Below, in pieces: positions 24,567-29,115 of a stretch of 29,115 bases of DNA. The DNA is taken from the NCBI GenBank assembly GCA_041748315.1, contig JBGTDM010000085.1:1-29115 (forward strand). Direction: 5' to 3'. The notes under the pieces were generated by a model. It did not search any database and was not told the DNA's origin. It saw only the letters and a program-made list of their open reading frames with translations. The stretch's first letter is position 1. The number at the start of each line of letters is the position of its first letter. Source of the stretch: CALMEE01 sp041748315. GTDB lineage: Bacteria; Planctomycetota; Planctomycetia; Pirellulales; Pirellulaceae. The position numbers and the translations under genes are program-made.

Positions 24567-25901
24567 CTAAGAACGTGGTCGAGCCATTTCAGAAACCTTG
24601 ATATTGAGATGCTTGATCTCGCCATTTCGGACCAATTCGACATCTATATTCTCATCTGGTTTGGTCATGGATACGTATCGAAAAAGATGTCGCCAATTCT
24701 TGATATCCCTCCCCCCCCAGCGGCGGATAACATCACCTGGTTCCAGTCCGGCCTGGGAAGCAGGGGTGTTTCGGTCGACATAATGAATTAGAGCACCATC
24801 TAAATCGGCCAATTGATAAAGCTCAGCATGATGTTGGAAAACAATACCCGGAGTTACACCGAGAAACCCTCTTTGAACTCGCCCGTTAACTCTGAGTTGG
24901 TCAAAAACGTGTTGAGCGATCACGCTGGGAACCGCAAAACTGATCCCCTGAAATCGACTGCCATAGATTGAAGTATTAATGCCAATCACGCGACCACAGG
25001 AATCGACAAGCGGCCCACCGCTGTTGCCAGGATTTACCGCGGCATCGGACTGCAGGAACTCCTGATATTGACTGCTCGCACCCTGCCGGTCTTTACCACT
25101 CAAAATCCCGGAAGTAATCGTTTGTGTCAACCCAAACGGATTACCAATCGCCCACACAAGTGTACCGACTTCAACGTCGTCGCTATCAGCAAACTCAGCC
25201 GGTATCAGATTGTTGGCCTGAATTTTAAGCACGGCCAAGTCCGTCAGTTCATCAGTCCCGATCATCTGCGCCGAAAATACCCGGCGATCCGGCAGGGCAA
25301 CTTCAATTTTTTTCGAATTGGCAACGACATGATGATTTGTCAGGATATAGCCATCTGTTGTGAGTATGACTCCAGATCCTTCGCCAGAAATCCACCCCTT
25401 TCCCTCAAGCTCTGACATCGAATTGAACTTTTCAGTGCTTACGCTAACGACACTTGGACTAATCTTCTGGGCGACCAGCTGATAAGCAAGCGATACATTC
25501 GAAAAAGGCTCTTCCCTTAACAACTCGACTGCATTTTCGTATTGTGCCAACATCTTTCCTTTGGCGGCCGAATAGTGATATCGTTCGACCATCAACGGGC
25601 CGAGGAACCACGCAGCAGAAAACAATATCAATGTTGAAAACACCCAGAGTCCGTGCCCTATCAGCCTGGTTTTCTTGGAATGATTCAATGATTTGAGACG
25701 TTCTCGGGAACCGTTCTCAGCGGTTATAATTGACGCGTTCCGCATATTGACAACGGAAAAAGAGATGTCATTTTCGGTACCAGATCTACCGGAAGAGTTT
25801 GCTGGTGCGCCTGGCTCGATGGAAATCTCTTCCTGCTTCGGTTCAAAACCTACCGATCCTGTCCACGACGTAACAGGTTGATCCCAAGATTGATTTTCCA
25901 T
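24567..25901 (-). CDS. Membrane-anchored HtrA/DegP-like serine protease with PDZ domain
   Basis: This is a 444-aa protein. A polar cytoplasmic N-terminus (1-80) is followed by one membrane helix (about 82-101), an S1C trypsin-like protease domain (about 145-325) and a single PDZ domain (about 335-440, GFLGVTPG then LEPGDVI). Catalytic residues are His191 (TNHHV), Asp221 (LTDLAVLK) and Ser294 (NPGNSGGPL), all intact. The single-PDZ anchored layout resembles DegS and HtrA-type quality-control proteases, and the long N-terminal tail is unusual. The ATG at 25901 is 70 nt downstream of a perfect TATAAT on the same strand. The gene converges on the release-factor-like gene, with a 185-bp spacer. 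Confidence 0.92.
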   Translation of the reverse strand: MENQSWDQPVTSWTGSVGFEPKQEEISIEPGAPANSSGRSGTENDISFSVVNMRNASIITAENGSRERLKSLNHSKKTRLIGHGLWVFSTLILFSAAWFLGPLMVERYHYSAAKGKMLAQYENAVELLREEPFSNVSLAYQLVAQKISPSVVSVSTEKFNSMSELEGKGWISGEGSGVILTTDGYILTNHHVVANSKKIEVALPDRRVFSAQMIGTDELTDLAVLKIQANNLIPAEFADSDDVEVGTLVWAIGNPFGLTQTITSGILSGKDRQGASSQYQEFLQSDAAVNPGNSGGPLVDSCGRVIGINTSIYGSRFQGISFAVPSVIAQHVFDQLRVNGRVQRGFLGVTPGIVFQHHAELYQLADLDGALIHYVDRNTPASQAGLEPGDVIRRWGGRDIKNWRHLFRYVSMTKPDENIDVELVRNGEIKHLNIKVSEMARPRS

Positions 25902-25921
25902 CTATTTTCTCCGAACCCATT

Positions 25922-26041
25922 TTCGTAAAATCGTAAGCCTTTGATTCCGAAACGAATGGCGCCGTTTTTCATTATAGGCGATTTTTAAAAAAATTGAGCT
26001 AAAGTTATCGGAATTTCCTACCCCAGAATGTTCGTAAAATC
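25922..26041. repeat. 11-bp direct repeat TTCGTAAAATC, two copies
   Basis: Identical copies lie at 25922-25932 and 26031-26041, 109 bp apart start to start, flanking the TATAAT of the protease promoter. They could be regulator binding sites or chance AT-rich repeats. Confidence 0.6.
25971..25976 (-). promoter_or_regulatory. Sigma70-like -10 box for the HtrA-like gene
   Basis: The minus strand reads CGCCTATAATGAAA, a perfect TATAAT 70 nt before the ATG at 25901. The hexamer 17 bp further upstream (GCTCAA) is a poor -35, so recognition may depend on an activator or the AT-rich upstream tract. Confidence 0.5.
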
Positions 26042-26064
26042 CTGAGTGATTTTGCTGTCATTTT

Positions 26065-26084
26065 GTCAAAAATCGTCAAAAATC
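26065..26084. repeat. 10-bp tandem repeat GTCAAAAATC, two copies
   Basis: Copies at 26065-26074 and 26075-26084 directly abut. One helical turn of spacing would place two protein-binding sites on the same DNA face, but no regulator is known. Confidence 0.7.
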
Positions 26085-26493
26085 ACATAATTTAATTGAT
26101 TTAGCCCGTTGCTCGATCCCCGATTCGACCCAAATTTACAAAGACACGTATCGCAATGACCCAATGAGTTTTCGTCACATGACCAAGCCTGACAAACCCT
26201 TCAATCAGCGATCGCCATCCCGTTCGGCTCGTAAATTCGAAAAGTTATTTTCCATCGCAAGTTTGTAAGGCAAATCGCCCGGCTGAAAATTAATTATTGT
26301 GGAATTTCCTAGTTGGAATCCTCGCGACACGTTGCAAATCGCGTACCGACTAGCCGCGAGCAGACCAAGTCAATCCCGAACCCGGCCCATGTTTTTGCGA
26401 CGCATAGGTGCCAACAACACGATCGAATTTAAGCAAATGAACGCGTTTCCGCGATCGCCAGTGCATTCCGTTCAAATCTGCTGCTCATCGCAC

Positions 26494-26518
26494 GTCCCCC
26501 GCTTGAGTCCCCCGCTTG
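26494..26518. repeat. 12-bp direct repeat GTCCCCCGCTTG, two copies, period 13
   Basis: Copies lie at 26494-26505 and 26507-26518, separated by a single A, about 215 bp before the 26733 start. No function is assigned. Confidence 0.7.
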
Positions 26519-26732
26519 GTCATTAACAGCCTCTTTTCTGTTTGGCTATAACCCTTTCGCAATGCAGAAGCAATGTTCAGGGTCCAGTTCGCTTTTTTTG
26601 ATGGAGTTGCGGACACACGCACCATCATTAAACAATGTATGATCCAGACACGTTTCCAAGGCGAACACGTTTCCGGTTATTCTATACGAGTCCAGAAGAA
26701 CTTTAACCGACAGCAATTAAAAGGTTTCACAA

Positions 26733-27833
26733 ATGTTAAAAATCGCAATGAGCTTATTGGCCGGCGCCGTGGTTTTCGGGACCACTGTAAACCTCGTTGT
26801 AGCGCAGAGCCAGAAAACAGAGAACACGTTATCTCTTGACCCTGGGCAACCGGTAGCTAGCGTCGATTTGACTGAACTCAATTGGCTTGTCGGTCGCTGG
26901 GTTGGAAAAGGATTGGGCGGAGAATGTGAAGAAGTGTTTCTTCCGGTATGGAACGATACGATGATTGGTACGTTTCGCTATGCCAAGGAGGGAAACCTCG
27001 TATTCAGCGAATTTTTTTCATTTACAAAATCTGACGAAGGAGTTGTGCTGAGGCTTAAACATTTTCATCCAGACTTGGTCAGTTGGGAAGAAAAGGAAGA
27101 TTCCGTGATGTTTCCATTGATCAAACTCGAGCGAAATGCAGCGTACTTCGGCGGCTTAACGTATCGGCTGATTAACGATAATGAGTTAATGGTGTGGGTG
27201 GCGATGCGGAACCGTAACACTTCGGAGTTAGGTGAGGCGGTATTCGAGTTTCGCCGCGCGAAAATGGAGCGGAACGATGACAACGAAAACTCGACAGCTA
27301 AAATTGGAACTCCCCAGGCGAACTCTGAAGAAGCGGTTCAACAATCCGATTCATCGCATTCAATAGAAATTGTTCAGACTGAACGTGACCATGCATTGAG
27401 AAAAGAAGTGATTGTCCAGGCTTCGTTAGCCAAGACCTGGCAGATGTGGACTTCATCTGAAGGTGTTTCGGAGTTCTTCTCCCCAGACTCGAACATTGAA
27501 TTGCAAATTGGCGGCGCCTATGAGATGTTTTTCGGTTTGCCGGCTGACGAACACGGCAAACGAGGGAGTGAAGGGTCTCGAATTATCAGCTTCATCCCGT
27601 ACGATTTTCTGTTGTTTGAATGGACGTTTCCCCCTGCAATTCCCGCCTTGCGAGAATCCGGAGCTACAACTCAGGTCATGTTAAGGTTCGAGCGACTGGA
27701 TGAAAATCACGTCCGTGTTCAATTGAGTCAATTTGGCTGGCAAGCGGGTGATGATTGGGAACGGGGCTACGAATACTTTGACAAAGCCTGGCAATTTGTA
27801 CTGGATAGTTTTCAGCAGGCCGTGGAGCAATAG
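26733..27833 (+). CDS. Secreted fusion of DUF6265-like and SRPBCC/AHSA1-like domains
   Basis: This is a 366-aa protein. The signal peptide covers about residues 1-25 (cleavage near VVA/Q). Residues about 45-175 resemble DUF6265 (LNWLVGRWVGKGLGGECEE and the following beta-strands), a lipocalin-like domain of unknown function. A polar, low-complexity linker (about 176-215) leads to residues about 225-366, which resemble the AHSA1/SRPBCC ligand-binding fold (EVIVQASLAKTWQMWTSSEGVSEFFSP, FEWTFPP, a C-terminal long helix with GYEYFDKAWQFVLDSF). Both are small-molecule-binding barrel types. Their fusion and export is not a pattern I know. The ATG at 26733 has AAAGG eight bases upstream. A hairpin directly after the stop may end the transcript. 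Confidence 0.82.
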   Translation: MLKIAMSLLAGAVVFGTTVNLVVAQSQKTENTLSLDPGQPVASVDLTELNWLVGRWVGKGLGGECEEVFLPVWNDTMIGTFRYAKEGNLVFSEFFSFTKSDEGVVLRLKHFHPDLVSWEEKEDSVMFPLIKLERNAAYFGGLTYRLINDNELMVWVAMRNRNTSELGEAVFEFRRAKMERNDDNENSTAKIGTPQANSEEAVQQSDSSHSIEIVQTERDHALRKEVIVQASLAKTWQMWTSSEGVSEFFSPDSNIELQIGGAYEMFFGLPADEHGKRGSEGSRIISFIPYDFLLFEWTFPPAIPALRESGATTQVMLRFERLDENHVRVQLSQFGWQAGDDWERGYEYFDKAWQFVLDSFQQAVEQ

Positions 27834-27843
27834 AGTTTGATTC

Positions 27844-27862
27844 TTGATGATGGGATCATCAA
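27844..27862 (+). terminator. Perfect 8-bp stem-loop after the DUF6265/SRPBCC gene
   Basis: TTGATGAT (27844-27851) pairs with ATCATCAA (27855-27862) around a GGG loop, ten bases after the stop. There is no T-run after it, so it may be an RNA-stabilising hairpin or a weak terminator. Confidence 0.4.
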
Positions 27863-28057
27863 TATGCTCCGGAAACCGCGTCAACCGAAAAACACCGCTC
27901 GAGGTAGCCGTGGTACAATAGGATCGTTGGTTGCTTCATGGAAGGATTCGATCCATTAGTGAGATTATGGCTTGACGTGACCCATGGACGACCATGGAAT
28001 TACGATCAAGATTGCGACATTGAACTACAACATGAGCACTGCTTTCCGATCATTCCC

Positions 28058-28957
28058 ATGAAATTCCAATTGAAGAAAAGCGATTTGAAAAAGGAGAAAT
28101 TGCGCGACGTGATTGCGCGTGAGCTTTCGCAGTTGTGCGAGACCTTTCAGGGTCAAGTCGTTTCCAGTGTTCAGATTCATTCGATGCGGCGCAGCTTGAA
28201 AAAGACCAGGGCGCTATTGAGACTTGTCCGTGATGGAATTTCGGCGTCCGATTTTCGCGAGACCGATCAGCACATTCGACAATGTGGTAAGCTGCTGGCT
28301 CCGATCCGGGATGCCTGGGTGTTGGAATCGCTGATCGAAAAACTCGATGGTGAATTCGAAATCATCAGCGAGGACACGGCAAAACTGATCCAGTTGATTC
28401 GTGACAGCATGCCCGAGTCAGTGAAACGGATTGAAGCCACAACTCCGAAAAAAAACGGGACTAAATTCAATTCCCGGCTGTTTATTGAGTTAAAGCTTTG
28501 TCTTCACGAAACGATTCAGTCGGTCCTCGGATGGTCTACAATTTCAGTCAACGAGAATGTGATAAAAAAGGGAATTTCGCGTGTTTATCGCAAGGCTCGA
28601 AAACATTATCGGAACTGTTCCAAGGGAAATCAGCCGAGTTTGTTTCATGAATGGCGTCGTTCGTTGAAACAATTGTTTTATCATTGCCAATTGGCACCCT
28701 GGGCGTGGAGAAATCTCGATGAATGGAAATCGAACTTACGGAGGCTGGAACGAACCTTGGGCGACGAACATGACCTGGTTGTTCTACAAGAATTTCTTCA
28801 ATCGACAGAGCCACGCGTCTTGTCGCAATCTGCACTCGACACGGCACTTGAAAAAAGCAATCTGAGGCGGCATAAACTCCAGCGCAAGTCGCTACGAATG
28901 GGCGAGCATTTATTTACCGATCCTGGATTGAAATTCGTCAAAAAGGAGCTTTTCTGA
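28058..28957 (+). CDS. CHAD-domain protein
   Basis: This is a protein of 299 aa from ATG 28058. It is entirely helical and rich in His, Lys and Arg. Conserved CHAD features are the first-helix motif IHSMRRSLKKTRALLRLVRD (near residue 41), the second repeat FHEWRRSLKQLFYH, and LGDEHDLVVLQ near the C-terminus. CHAD domains bind inorganic polyphosphate through these basic helices, and many are associated with polyphosphate granules. The frame stays open to an ATG at 27938, but those extra 40 residues look non-homologous, while MKFQLKK fits the usual N-terminus of the family; neither start has a good Shine-Dalgarno. There is no CYTH domain or polyphosphate kinase next to it in this window. Confidence 0.85.
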   Translation: MKFQLKKSDLKKEKLRDVIARELSQLCETFQGQVVSSVQIHSMRRSLKKTRALLRLVRDGISASDFRETDQHIRQCGKLLAPIRDAWVLESLIEKLDGEFEIISEDTAKLIQLIRDSMPESVKRIEATTPKKNGTKFNSRLFIELKLCLHETIQSVLGWSTISVNENVIKKGISRVYRKARKHYRNCSKGNQPSLFHEWRRSLKQLFYHCQLAPWAWRNLDEWKSNLRRLERTLGDEHDLVVLQEFLQSTEPRVLSQSALDTALEKSNLRRHKLQRKSLRMGEHLFTDPGLKFVKKELF

Positions 28958-28993
28958 CTTCACTTATGGACGGACCAAGTCCCAGGAGAGGGC

Positions 28994-29115
28994 GATTAAT
29001 ACAATCAATTAATCCTACAGCGCCGGCTCGATGCAAAGCTGTAGGCCAGCCTTTCCAGGCTGACGCCGGTTACCTGGTTTGTGCCAAACCGGGAGGATTG
29101 GGTCCGCCTGGAAAG
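28994..29115. repeat. Nested inverted-repeat element at the right edge
   Basis: Several perfect inverted repeats are packed into about 120 bp: GATTAAT/ATTAATC (28994-29000, 29008-29014), CTACAGC/GCTGTAG (29015-29021, 29038-29044), CAGCCT/AGGCTG (29047-29052, 29057-29062), CCGGTT/AACCGG (29066-29071, 29087-29092) and CTTTCCAGGC/GCCTGGAAAG (29051-29060, 29106-29115). From memory, CAGCCTTTCCAGGCTG-like palindromes recur between genes in planctomycete genomes, so this looks like a REP/MITE-type dispersed element. It continues beyond the window, so its full extent is unknown. Confidence 0.65.

Larger units (their letters stand above)
25902..26732. other. 831-bp intergenic region, AT-rich with short direct repeats
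   Basis: No supported gene was found. A 75-codon plus-strand frame at 26299-26526 has no recognisable features. The half next to the protease (about 25920-26100) is clearly AT-richer than its surroundings. It contains a perfect minus-strand TATAAT, an 11-bp direct repeat and a 10-bp tandem repeat. The other half has a 12-bp repeat of period 13 at 26494-26518. The region separates divergent genes and is long for this window, where most gaps are under 400 bp. Confidence 0.6.

Noticed and set aside
24378..24791. 137-codon plus-strand frame with ATGA overlap to the release-factor-like gene
   Set aside because: Half of it is antisense to the PDZ domain of the protease and its translation is basic and low in recognisable structure.
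26299..26526. 75-codon plus-strand frame in the long intergenic region
   Set aside because: No domain or signal, Arg/Ser/Pro-rich composition like a shadow frame, and no Shine-Dalgarno.
27938..27960. Possible tRNA-like T-arm (GGATTCGATCC)
   Set aside because: No cloverleaf, anticodon stem or CCA context around it; it lies in a gene 5' region.
1..29115. CRISPR array, IS element or prophage
   Set aside because: No regularly spaced repeats, transposase, integrase or phage structural genes were seen anywhere in the window.

Overview
The window looks like chromosomal DNA from a planctomycete, most likely of the Pirellulales/Rhodopirellula type. This is inferred from gene content and not from a marker gene. 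The indicators are a very long secreted dehydrogenase with HEAT-like repeats and a C-terminal CxxCH heme domain, a transmembrane Ser/Thr kinase of the RLGPYEL...GRGGMGTVY type, a lysine-rich histone-H1-like small protein, multiheme cytochromes, a CHAD protein, and weak or missing Shine-Dalgarno sites at many starts. No phage, IS transposase, CRISPR array, rRNA or tRNA was seen.

Layout: (1) 415-1337, minus strand: a lysine-rich basic protein and a BFD-type [2Fe-2S] protein. (2) 1740-9194, plus strand: a tight five-gene electron-transfer operon with ATGA overlaps or short gaps. It encodes a membrane-anchored FAD/NAD(P)H-ferredoxin reductase, a tetraheme c554-like cytochrome, a protein with two cyclic-nucleotide-binding folds fused to a four-cluster [4Fe-4S] module, a five-helix cytochrome b-like protein with two His pairs, and a membrane-anchored decaheme cytochrome with a duplicated Cys-rich N-terminal head. 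(3) 9571-9975: a small GlsB/YeaQ-type membrane protein. (4) 10076-11653, minus: two exported thioredoxin-fold proteins. (5) 12023-17767, plus: a His-rich protein, an RND adaptor with His-rich loops and a CusA/CzcA-family RND pump, which together look like a metal efflux set. (6) 17896-23672, minus: YacG (58 aa, GTG start), the PVC-type heme-binding dehydrogenase and the Ser/Thr kinase. (7) 23830-24381: a GGQ-containing release-factor-like protein. (8) 24567-25901, minus: a membrane-anchored HtrA-like protease. (9) An 831-bp repeat-containing AT-rich intergenic region. (10) 26733-28957: a secreted DUF6265-like/SRPBCC fusion and a CHAD-domain protein. (11) 28994-29115: a cluster of nested inverted repeats that runs off the window edge.

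The most interesting system is the 963-9194 redox locus. Read together, the genes suggest a route from NAD(P)H through FAD and [2Fe-2S] to four [4Fe-4S] clusters, then through two b-hemes in the membrane (possibly quinone-linked) to ten periplasmic c-hemes and a soluble tetraheme carrier. The route may be gated by a nucleotide-type sensor domain. No molybdopterin or other obvious terminal catalytic subunit is present, and I do not recognise this combination as a characterised complex. The electron order and the function are inference.
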